From Pisolithus tinctorius (Eukaryota; Basidiomycota; Agaricomycetes; Boletales; Pisolithaceae), in NCBI GenBank assembly GCA_024663395.1, contig JANFAH010000024.1, positions 186,001 to 250,000 on the forward strand: 64,000 bases of DNA. Reading direction: 5' to 3'. Within the stretch, counting starts at the first letter, position 1. Each line of letters starts with the position of its first letter. The notes beneath the pieces are model-generated. The model saw nothing but the letters and a program-made list of their open reading frames with translations, was not told where the DNA came from and ran no database searches. Shown piece after piece: positions 9,751 through 19,204 of this stretch. The position numbers were made by a program, and so were the translations under genes.

Positions 9751-12371
9751 ATGGCTGGAGGCCGTCCCAAGAAGAAGTCAAAGAATGTATCAGGTCTCTG
9801 CAATCAACACCAGCAGCAGCCCTTGAACATTAATCACCAGCCGGCTGACTTACCTAATGCAGAAGATGTCAGTGATGACTCCGAAACTGGCTGCTGGCAG
9901 ATGGAAGTCTATGGGATGAAACCACAAGGGTATGGAAGTGAGTTTGATGGGGACGAGTCAGATATCAGTGAGGAAGATACAGGGGAGGGTTTGGATGACA
10001 AGGAGTTCTGCAGGAGATTGGCTGAGATGGCTGAGCAGGAGGACGACAAGGACTGTGATTGGATTCCAGAACAGTTGCGAGAGTGCAAAGGTAAGTGCAT
10101 GTCCAAAGAATCCACTGCTTGGGCTTACCACTTTGTTAGTACCAGTGGCACGGCTGAAAGCATATAAGAAAGGCCCAGATGTGATGAGTAAATCAAAACG
10201 CACACAGAAACGATACAAGAAACAGTGGAGGAGCCAGACTCGCCTGGATGCATTTGGCTTTGCTAATGACATAACTCTGGTTGTGCGTTGGGTTTCAGTT
10301 TTCGACTCTAAGCCCACAGTGACATTGATATTTTGCCCGCAGTCTGCAACAAAAGCCAAAAGTGAATCCACATGTGCGACAGTGGAGGCACAGCCACAGT
10401 CACCAGCGAGGGTTACCATCCCAAGAGTGCGCAGTGCTTCAGTTCTTTCCACAGGGTCAAGTTCTTGGAGCACAGATTGTGAGGACCATGCCTGTGCGGA
10501 CGTGGCACCTGTTGCTGCTGAGTCAGCAAGAGTAGTCGAACACGAGTTTGAATGCTTATCAGATGCAGAGGCCTGGGAGGAAGAACTTGAGATGACAACA
10601 AATGGCGGCAGTGATGGGATAAGGGGCTGGGTGGATCTGCGTAACCAGATCAGAGCTGATCTGAAGAGAAAGGGAAGAACACAGTCATTGAATCAAATCA
10701 ATCAGCTACTCATCTTATCGAATTTTGCCACTCTTCGACTGCAGGGAGTCTCACGAACAGAAGCAAGCCTCCAAATTGCCAAACAGTGGAGGGATGGGGA
10801 TGCCACATACTTTGCTCGTCGTATCCGTATGCTTGCACACCACTACGAGGTGTTTGAACAATTGCCACAGGAGAAACGAGGTGGTGCTCAGAATGCACGG
10901 TCATTGCTCAATGACAAAGCCATTCAGAGTCACTGTCGGTTGTGGCTCTCCAATCTACCTACTGGGCAGGTCACACCACGCACCCTGCAGCAGGCCATGC
11001 ATACAGTTATCCTCCCTGAGCTTGGGATCATACCCAAGCATCCCATTAGTGAACGGACTGCCCGTCGATGGCTCATCAGACTTGGTTGGAGATGCACAAT
11101 CATCAGGAAAGGAGTCTACATGGATGGTCATGAACGTGAGGATGTTGTCAAGTATCGAATGGAAGTTTTCTTGCCTGCAATGAAGGAGTTCGAGAAGCAT
11201 ATGGTCCACTTTGAAGGGCCAGACCTTCACTGGGTTGAACCTAACTTGACAGTAGGCAAGCGAAAGGTTAAGGCATATTTTCATGACGAGTGCTGCTTCC
11301 ATGCAAATGACAATGCAAATTCTGCATGGTAAGTCTTTGTTAGCTAATAGATGCTAAAAACTTACTGGTGGCATGCCACATGATGCCAGGCTTCGCCCGA
11401 ATGAGCGGATATTGCGAAAGAAAGGTCGAGGGCATCTTATCCATGTGTCAGACTTCATCACCTCTGAGGATGGGCGGCTGGTGCTGCAAGACAAAAGTGG
11501 CAATGTTGAAGATGCACAGAGAATAATCTATCCTGGGGTGAATGGAGATGGTTGGTGGACACATGAAAACTTGATGGAACAAGTCAAGTCAGCAATAACA
11601 ATACACGAGAAGGTGAATAGGGAGGAGTGTCAAGCACTCTTCATCTTTGATAACTCATCAGCACATGCATCATTGCCTCCTGATGCATTGCAGGCATTTG
11701 ACATGAACAAAGGTGATGGTGGCAAGCAATGCAAACAATGTGACACAACCATACCACAGTCAAATCCTGACTCCTCAAAGCGTGGGCATGTACAAAAAAT
11801 GACAACAGTGGATGGCAAGCCTAGGGGCCTTCAGTCTGTCTTGGAGGAGCGGGGTTTTGATGTGCATGGCTTACGGGCAAAATGTGCCCCTGTCTGCCCA
11901 TTTGAAAGCACTGGATGCTGCATGGCTTGGCTCCTAAGTCAACAAGATGACTTCTGTAATCAAATTTCAATGCTTGAACAGCTGATTAAAGATTCTGGCC
12001 ATGAATGCATATTTCTTCCCAAATTCCACTGTGAGCTTAATCCTATAGAAATGGTGGGTAATTTGTTCTGCAGTTTGTGGATCATGCTCATTGAAGTTCA
12101 CTGGCACCAGTATTGGGGCTGGTGCAAATACCGCTACCGGCAAGCAACAAAAGTCAACTTTGCTGCAGCAAAGGAAGCTGTACTGGATGTTCTTGATTCA
12201 TGCCCCCTAGAGGTGATCTGCCGGTTTATCAATCGCTCTTATCGGTTCATGAGTGCCTATCGGTTGGGCCTCTCAGGACGTGCAGCAGAGTGGGCAGTGC
12301 ACAAACAGAAACAACACCGACAAGTTTCACAGCATGCAATGATGTCAATTGAAGCTGTACTTGATAATTAA
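9751..12371 (+). CDS. DDE transposase (Tc1/mariner-like, fungal type)
   Basis: Suggested exons: 9751-10090, 10140-10279, 10343-11328, 11390-12053 and 12111-12371, about 796 aa. Introns 1 and 3 are required to stay open. Introns 2 (63 bp) and 4 (57 bp) are in frame and so less certain, but removing intron 4 restores NPIEM-YWGW, a better match to the family. The N-terminus is Lys-rich then acidic. A helical DNA-binding region precedes a catalytic core with Asp475 (YFHDECC), Asp576 (FIFDNSSAH) and Glu709 (ELNPIE). The spacing between the second Asp and the Glu is about 133 residues. That is far more than the 34-39 of classic Tc1/mariner, and the insert carries CxxC pairs. Cut-and-paste activity is inferred. 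Confidence 0.88.
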
Positions 12372-12552
12372 TGTAAAATATTCTAAATTGGCTGCTATCT
12401 ACCCCTGAAAAAGTCATTTATCTACCAAAAAAAATTGGCACACCAAAAACCTTGTGGGAAAAACTTTGGAGGTGTGTATTTGGATGTATTTTACCTTGCT
12501 GAATCCATATCTGGAGTTAGTTTTGCCCCCAAAACTCTGTGTGATGCTGGAC

Positions 12553-12583
12553 CAAACTTGTCGAGTTTGCTTGTCCGCAACTG
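12553..12583 (-). repeat. Right terminal inverted repeat of the mariner-like element
   Basis: Ends GCTTGTCCGCAACTG directly before TA; reverse complement of the left repeat. Confidence 0.9.
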
Positions 12584-12782
12584 TATAACTGGAAAGGTAC
12601 ACAATGCTATCGTACATATAGAGGTTCCTGGCGCCGGGTCACCATCAAAGACTGGAAAAAGAGGTATGGCATAAGTGATGTATACATCCGAATCGGAAAT
12701 CGGTCAAAAAGCTGTTCAGTCCCAATTATGTAGACGTGCCCCCATAGTTGTTCAGACCGTGCCCTCGCACAACAGTCTACGT

Positions 12783-14363
12783 CTACAAGGTAGCACGGGG
12801 ACGCAACTTCACGAAGACGTCCTTAGTTGGGCGTATAGTGCCGATGCTATGCGCACTGGATTGTGGAGGCTCCCATTTCGACGAACGACGTTCCAGAGGG
12901 ACCGGCGTAACGTCGAAGAGAGAAAGGTACAGGATAGTTAGTACCTTCATTCCGAACATGGCAAGGTACCTGCCCTTGCACTATGCAATGCGTTTAACTC
13001 TAGCAGCCTGACATGCATGGCTCGGAGCACTCACGAGATGTCTCCCTGCTCCGAAGGCAAAATAGGGTTTTCCCGCCGCAGCTGTTAGCTCACCCTGATA
13101 CTTCTCTTGGACAAACCGATCAATAACGAATCTGTGGCCATCGGGGTACGAAGCTTCATTCCGTTGAGCAGGGCGTGGGAAAAGCAAAACATATTCGCCC
13201 TTTCTAACCGGGATCGTGCCCTCTTCATCTTTCAGCTCAAGATCACATTCCGCGAGACGTAGTCCAGTCTGTAGCGTAGTAAGCCTTGTAGTTTCCAGAA
13301 TTGCGGAGTTGAGGAGTGCGAAAGCTGGAGAATCCAATCTCTGTGGGCTGACTTCCGCGATAAACGTTTGGATGTTCCCAAACTCTTCTCGAACGGCCCT
13401 GTCGATCTCGTCGCGCAGAGAAGAGAAGGCAAGAGGATCAGCCATCAACCACGAAAAAAGCCAGAACACGACGTCAAGCATATTTGTGTGAAGGAATAGC
13501 ATCACTGTAAGAACCACGTAGGATGCCACTTCGGGGGAAATATTGTTTTCGCGGAGAACTTTAGAGAAGTCGCCCGCTAGCTTATCATCATCGTTATCAG
13601 GGTTTGCACTCTGGAGACACGCGATGATGTGCTGAAGCAGGCGCCCTCGCGCGCGGCTGGACGGCACAGACCAGAACGGAAGCCTACAAAGTCGTTTAGG
13701 GACGCTGTCCAAGAAGGTAACCCAGTCGTCATAGGTGTCTGGAGAGAATTTGCTACCCAGGAAAATCGCAGTTACGGCGACATACAGCGGTTCGTTGAGA
13801 GACCGCCTCAGCGACACCTGCTCGTTCTCGGAGAAGGCCTTTAACCGGCTAAAAATGGTCTCCGCGCAGTGTCCAGTGAGGTCGTCCACAGCTCGTTTAG
13901 ATAGTCGTCGGTCGAAGACGGGGAATAGCTTGTAGGTGATTGTGTCATGAATCAAGGGGTAGAGCGAAGTGTCACTGCAAACTACGTGGAAATGGTTGTA
14001 GTGTTCAACGTAGGCTGTGAGGACCCGATGATCGGTAAAGAGGGCACTGCGGATTGACTCTGCTGTCCCAACGACAATAATATTACGCCCTCCGACCAGA
14101 ACCTTGAACACGGGGCCAAACTGCGCACTGGAAGCCCATTACAAAGGATACTTCTAGATGATGACAGACACCTACCAGCAAAGGGCCAAAAATTTGGTCG
14201 GTGCGAAGACATAACGGACAGCAGAACCAATCCATGGCAAAAGACTTGGAACTTTCGGGGGGTGGGTGGATTCTTTCTGGGACACCACATGAGTGATCAA
14301 CACGAAGCCGAGCCCGATGATCACAGCTGAAATTTGGGCCGTAGTCAGCATGTACGAAGTCAT
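12783..14363 (-). CDS. Cytochrome P450, CYP7/CYP8-like
   Basis: Three exons on the minus strand: 14363-14176, 14127-13035 and 12980-12783, with introns of 48 and 54 bp, giving about 492 aa. The N-terminus has one hydrophobic membrane anchor (residues about 8-28) followed by a Pro-containing hinge, as in ER-bound P450s. ExxR is ETTR (about 341-344). The haem motif FGAGRHL-CKGR is rebuilt only when the second intron is removed, which places the thiolate Cys at about 428. The I-helix reads FLHTNMLDVVFW where most P450s have an acid-Thr pair. This resembles CYP7/CYP8 enzymes (sterol 7-alpha-hydroxylase, prostacyclin synthase). Substrate unknown; a sterol, fatty acid or peroxide is inference. The 3' end is close to the DNA transposon and the promoter lies beside the LINE. 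Confidence 0.9.
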
Positions 14364-14632
14364 GACGGGCAGTAATCTTGTAGTTCCCCCCTGAAAACGA
14401 GTGTAACGGGGATTTTATAGTCCCCTTGGATCGCATGCCAATTGTCACCGCCTCACATAGTGGCCACTTTCTCAGGAACGTGCGGCGGCTGGTACGGCTA
14501 AAACCATACCTAGGTTGGCGTAAAGCTTGTGCAGGATCAAATTCACCATGACAGCCCTCGCGTCATTGACATGATTGTAATGAATACCCGTTGCGGCACT
14601 TTTCATCTGATAGCACATACCAGTCGCAAGGA

Positions 14633-14637
<5 letters not shown>

Positions 14638-14672
<35 letters not shown>

Positions 14673-15262
14673 CTCATTTAAAGTGCGTGAGGGCTGGTTT
14701 GCCCTATGTTGCACTATTCTATCGTAAAGCGACCTAACTAGGGCCCCCTGTGGCCCGCCTGAACCCCACAAGCGTGTGAATGCCCTGGTGGCAAAGCCTT
14801 CGGCTCCCCACCAGTCCGCCGTTCCCGCCGGCCGTTTTAGTCACACCGCCTTGAAGTGGGGACGGCTTATAACTTCTGCTAGCTCGCTTTTCTATTTACA
14901 CTGGCCCGGCTGCCGTTAGGCTAGCTGATAACGAAATAAACGTGCTTTTCCATGTCCCGTTGTGTGTGAGTGAATATCTGGTGCGTTAGGTCGGTACTTT
15001 GGGACGGGGGTGAGTGGTCTGGGGGACATAGGCGCGTTGTTCAGCGTTCTACCGGATGACGTGTGTCGCGGTGGGGGAGCAATGGGATGTATGAGCGAGT
15101 GGTTTGGGTATGCGGTGCATGCGTTCGTGGACTACTTTCCGTAGCGCGAATGGAGCGCTAGGGCTCTGTGGGAGCGCTTCCTTACGGTGCGCCTTCTTTT
15201 TTTTTTTTTTTTTTTTTTGGCGGTCTTCGGCTCCGATTCGTCGTGATATCCTGTGATGTGCG
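14638..15262 (-). other. LINE 3' untranslated region and poly(A)
   Basis: No gene. It contains the terminal T run (14635-14672) and a second internal run of about 20 T (from 15198), seen as A on the LINE strand. The inner run could be an older poly(A) tail extended by later transcription. Confidence 0.7.
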
Positions 15263-18200
15263 TTATCGTGCGTTCGCGTTCTGCCTGGGGGTCTCACCGT
15301 GTGTATGCTGTAAACGTTTTGTGGCCGATATGTACTTGAACAAGTGGGTTTGGGCCACCTTGTTCGAGAGGAGGAATGCCATCGAGTTGGCATCCCTTCC
15401 TAGCGCGTTGCGGAGTATGTGACGCTCTCTGTCATATCTTGGACACTGGAAGATGTAGTGGTGTACGTTTTCTGGTCTGTCTTCACCGCACTGCAGGCAG
15501 TTTGGTGAGTCGCTTCGCTTGAAACGGTGGAGGTAGCTGTTTAGCGGGATGTGGCCTGTACGGAGTTGTATGTATGTTCCGGTCTGTTTCTTTGGTAGCA
15601 AGGCAGCTAGTTTTGTGAACGAGCTGCTGGGCAGTTGGGGGTCTATGGCGGTTATGCGGTGGTAGCGGGGGGAGCTTTTCCATTCCCTCGTCCAGAGGGT
15701 TTTTAGTCTTGCGGTATGGAGTTGTTTGAGAGCGGAGACGCTCTGAGGTAGTTGGTTTCTTAACGGGGGGGGTAGGTCCTTTAGTGGGCTGGAGGAGTCG
15801 GGTCTTGTCGCGGCTGTTTTTGCCTCTCTGTCTGCGCGCTCGTTCCCTTCCACTTCCATATGTCCCGCTATCCAGCGTATCGTAACGTCTTTCCTTGTTA
15901 GTTCTTGCCTGTTGAGAGTTTTGCGTATGGAGGATCTGAAATGCAAGAGTAGATGGTGACCTGGTTTAGCAGACGGGCGCTCACTCGATCTTATTACTGC
16001 TTGGTTGTCGACGAGTATGGTGACCGGGTATGTGGTTTCGTTTCTTGTTCTTAAAAGTTGTGCCGCCAGCAGCATTGCTGCTGCTTCCGCTTCGAAGACG
16101 GTGTGTTTCGATTCGTGGCCCAGGTGGTAACGGAGTGTGGCAACGTGTTGATGATCTACATACATGACTGCGGCTGCTCCCACTTGACCTCCTGTGCAGG
16201 AGCCGTCAGTGAATACGAGCGTGCGATCTGTGACTTTCCTGAGGTCCTCGATTGCTTCCTTTTTACTTGTGGCTATTACGGTTGTATGCGAGGGAAGGGC
16301 GCTGGGCGGTATTGGGCAAGGGTTGATAGTTTCGATTTCTTTCGGGGAGACGTTCAGGTCGTGGATTAGTCGGTGGAGGGCTGCTCGGTGCCTTTTGACA
16401 TTTGTTCTGGCTATCCTGTTGACATGTGAGTGCAATGGGTGTGTTTCTGGTAACGATGATAGACGTAGTGTGGCTCTGTAAAGCGTGTGCTGTATGAGGA
16501 GGGGTGCCGGCAGGATGTCTGCGTGTGCTAGAAGTGCGTCAGTGGGGGTGGTTTTTAGAGCCCCGGTCGCTGCCAGGGCCGCTGTTCTCTGGATCGTTAG
16601 GATGCGTTTTGCGACGCCTTTTGAGCCTCTTGTCTTGGACGAGTGGTCCCCGGTGTAGGTTGGCTGGAGCCACACCGACGCTGCGTACATCACCTTTGGG
16701 ACCACCACCGATTGGTACAGTTGTCGCATCAGTTTCAAGGGGATACCCCATGACGTCGCGGATAATCTTCTCAGGAGGAGGGCTTGCTTCATCCCCTTCG
16801 CTATTGCCTGGGCGGCATGAGTTTTCCACCTTAGTTCCTGATCAAGTATTACTCCTAGAAACTTATGGTTAGCGGTCGGTGTTATGGTAGAGTCTCTTAG
16901 CGTGAGCGGTGGCCTGTTTTTTGTCCTGCTAAGTGTGAAGTCCATTAGGGCGAATTTGCTTGTTTCGAAGCGTGAGTTGTGTTTGTTGGACCAGTCGTAT
17001 CCACCTCCTTCTCTCTCCATCATATCGACTAGCGTGGCATGGGTGTCTGCGAAGGTTTTTCCTATGGCTATGAAAGCCGTGTCGTCTACAAATGCTAGTG
17101 TTAGCTCTTTTTTACCTTTCGCTGTATCAGCCAAATCCGAGCTGTATATGACGTAGAGTATCATTGATAGAGGGTCGCCTTGCCCTATTCCGTTTCGGAT
17201 GGGGAACCAGTCGGATTCGTAGTCATCGAATCGTATCTTGGTTTTCCTGTTTGATAGCAGGCGTTCCGTGTAGTGTACTATTTCCGGCGGGAGCCTTCGT
17301 TTCTTCATGTTGTGTAGAAGTCGGTCTGTGACCGCGTTTGGGAACGCTCCTTCAATGTCCAAGAACAGAGCCGATACCACTTGTTTTTGCCTCCAAGCGT
17401 GTCGGATGGTGGTTTCGAGCAATAATAGGGAGTCTTCTGTCGATCGTCCTGGCCTTCCTCCGAAGTGCGCTGCTGGGAGTAGTTGGTGTTTTTCCAGTAT
17501 GTATGATGTGCGGTCGGCCACTACTGCCGAGAGTAGCTTCGCCGTGGTGTTGAGTAGCGCTATTGGGCGGTAGGCTTTAGGGGTCGTGTAGTCCGGTTTA
17601 CCTGGCTTTCGGAGTATAACCGTTATTGACTCTCTCCATGGGTCGTAGTAGGTTTTGAGCGTGAAGACTGCGTTGAAGAGGGGCAGGAGATAGTCGGAGA
17701 GAATGGGGGATCTTTGGAAGACGATGTTGGCTACTCCGTCGGGTCCCGGGGCCTTGTAAGGACTGAGGCCTTTGATCGTGCGCATAAGTTGGTCTTTCGT
17801 GATTTGGGACCAGCGTGCTGCTGGGTCCGGGTAGTCGTAGGCATGGGGTACTGACGACCGGGGCGGGGGGGGAGGGAAGAGCGCCCGCGCGAAGGCTTTG
17901 CTTTTGTCTTCGTTTGAGCTAAGCACGGTTTCCTCGCCTTCATCGTTCGTTCCTTTGAGCGTTGGTATCCTAGTCTTGCTGCCGTCTCCGTAGGGCCTGG
18001 AGATGTAGCCGTTTGCTATCCACAGATCTTCGTTGTTCGCTTCTTCGAGCCAGTCCCGCCAGTGGGTCTTTTTGGCGTCTTGTATGGCCTTCTCGTAGAT
18101 CTTCGCTTTGCTTTTGCGTAGACTGTGGCACGGGTGATCACGGATTGCCCGGAACGTGAAGGAAGCTTTACTTAGCGTTTTTAATTCGTTGCGGAGTGTT

Positions 18201-19204
18201 GTGAGTTCTTTTGTCCACCAGCGTTTGTTGTGTGGGTGGGGTTTCGTTTTGGGGACTTCCTTCTCCAGCGTTCTACGTAGGGCCATTTCGACCCCTCGTG
18301 CTTTGTTTTGGAAGTCTTGTTCGTTGGCGATCGTCGTTGGTGGCCCGATTGCCCTGAGCTCCGTTTGTAGGGTGCTGTTGAACTTCTTCCAATCCACTTC
18401 ACGGTAGTTGAAGGACGGGGGGGACGTGGATGGTGTGAGGGCTGTTTCTAGACTGGTTAGAATCGGGACGTGGTCAGTATTGGGACCACGGTTTTCTGGG
18501 CTGGCGTCGCATTCCACCACGTCTTCTAACGCTGCTTCTGTGCAGAACACGTTGTCCGGTCTTGTCCAGTTTCCCGTGGAGGAGGACTGAAGCGTGGGTG
18601 TTCCTTTGGGTAGAACTTGTACTAGTCCGTAGTCCGCTACTAATTCTAGGAGTTTTTGTGCTGAGGCGAGGGCTGTTGGGGTGAAAAGATGGTGGTTTCG
18701 TTCTTCGTCCCACAGGGGGTGGTGTCTGTTAAAGTCTCCTAACCATATCATTTGGTCCCTTTCCGTTGGACGTATGTTTCTGATGTTCGCGGCTAGGAAG
18801 ACGTTTAGTTCCCCTATTGTTCGGTCGTGCTTGCAATCGTTGTAGATGTTGAACAGTGTGTATGTTCCCTTTGCGGTCCTGACGCGTGTTACTACCACGT
18901 CCGCTGATGGGAATGGGACCTGTTCCCATGAGTTAGTACTAATTCTCGAGTTGATGAAAGTTACCGCTCTTGGCTTGGCTCCTTGCGCCAGTTTTGTGGT
19001 TGGGTATACTACCCTCCACCGGGTGTTGGCTCTTGTGTTGCCGAGTTGATCTATTGGGGGTTCTTGTAGCGCGAGTATGTCCCAGTCTTCGGCGATTTTG
19101 CTGTTTATTAGCGAGTGAAGTGCGATGTGAGAGGTGTTTAGGTTTTGTTGCCAGATGCGTAGTTTGGGTAGCGTGTTGTCTCGGGAGGGGTTTTCAGGCC
19201 TCAT
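15263..19204 (-). CDS. LINE ORF2: endonuclease, reverse transcriptase, RNase H
   Basis: 1313 aa, uninterrupted. The N-terminal AP-type endonuclease shows QQNLNTS, LALQEP, LFNIYND and WLGDFNRHHPLWD. RT follows with KPGKPDYTTPKAYRPIAL, GGRPGRST, LDIEGAFPN, GQGDPLS and the catalytic FVDD. RNase H shows FTDGSCTGG, FEAEAAA, LVDNQAV and AGHMEVEGNERAD. A C-terminal CxxC-x7-H-x4-C motif (CLQCGEDRPENVHHYIFQC) is typical of LINE ORF2. The protein nicks DNA and primes cDNA synthesis at the target. The ATG overlaps the ORF1 stop by 11 nt. Confidence 0.95.
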   Translation of the reverse strand: MRPENPSRDNTLPKLRIWQQNLNTSHIALHSLINSKIAEDWDILALQEPPIDQLGNTRANTRWRVVYPTTKLAQGAKPRAVTFINSRISTNSWEQVPFPSADVVVTRVRTAKGTYTLFNIYNDCKHDRTIGELNVFLAANIRNIRPTERDQMIWLGDFNRHHPLWDEERNHHLFTPTALASAQKLLELVADYGLVQVLPKGTPTLQSSSTGNWTRPDNVFCTEAALEDVVECDASPENRGPNTDHVPILTSLETALTPSTSPPSFNYREVDWKKFNSTLQTELRAIGPPTTIANEQDFQNKARGVEMALRRTLEKEVPKTKPHPHNKRWWTKELTTLRNELKTLSKASFTFRAIRDHPCHSLRKSKAKIYEKAIQDAKKTHWRDWLEEANNEDLWIANGYISRPYGDGSKTRIPTLKGTNDEGEETVLSSNEDKSKAFARALFPPPPPRSSVPHAYDYPDPAARWSQITKDQLMRTIKGLSPYKAPGPDGVANIVFQRSPILSDYLLPLFNAVFTLKTYYDPWRESITVILRKPGKPDYTTPKAYRPIALLNTTAKLLSAVVADRTSYILEKHQLLPAAHFGGRPGRSTEDSLLLLETTIRHAWRQKQVVSALFLDIEGAFPNAVTDRLLHNMKKRRLPPEIVHYTERLLSNRKTKIRFDDYESDWFPIRNGIGQGDPLSMILYVIYSSDLADTAKGKKELTLAFVDDTAFIAIGKTFADTHATLVDMMEREGGGYDWSNKHNSRFETSKFALMDFTLSRTKNRPPLTLRDSTITPTANHKFLGVILDQELRWKTHAAQAIAKGMKQALLLRRLSATSWGIPLKLMRQLYQSVVVPKVMYAASVWLQPTYTGDHSSKTRGSKGVAKRILTIQRTAALAATGALKTTPTDALLAHADILPAPLLIQHTLYRATLRLSSLPETHPLHSHVNRIARTNVKRHRAALHRLIHDLNVSPKEIETINPCPIPPSALPSHTTVIATSKKEAIEDLRKVTDRTLVFTDGSCTGGQVGAAAVMYVDHQHVATLRYHLGHESKHTVFEAEAAAMLLAAQLLRTRNETTYPVTILVDNQAVIRSSERPSAKPGHHLLLHFRSSIRKTLNRQELTRKDVTIRWIAGHMEVEGNERADREAKTAATRPDSSSPLKDLPPPLRNQLPQSVSALKQLHTARLKTLWTREWKSSPRYHRITAIDPQLPSSSFTKLAALLPKKQTGTYIQLRTGHIPLNSYLHRFKRSDSPNCLQCGEDRPENVHHYIFQCPRYDRERHILRNALGRDANSMAFLLSNKVAQTHLFKYISATKRLQHTHGETPRQNANAR

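Larger units (their letters stand above)
9423..12583 (+). mobile_element. Tc1/mariner-type DNA transposon, complete, 3161 bp
   Basis: Inverted terminal repeats: 9423-9453 against the reverse complement of 12553-12583. The first 21 bases are identical and 28 of 31 match overall. TA dinucleotides flank both ends (9421-9422 and 12584-12585), the insertion signature of this superfamily. One spliced transposase gene fills the element. Its left end is 115 bp from the right LTR of element A. Confidence 0.93.

Noticed and set aside
14635..14672. T run as a transcription terminator
   Set aside because: It is the LINE poly(A) tail in reverse, next to an exact target duplication.
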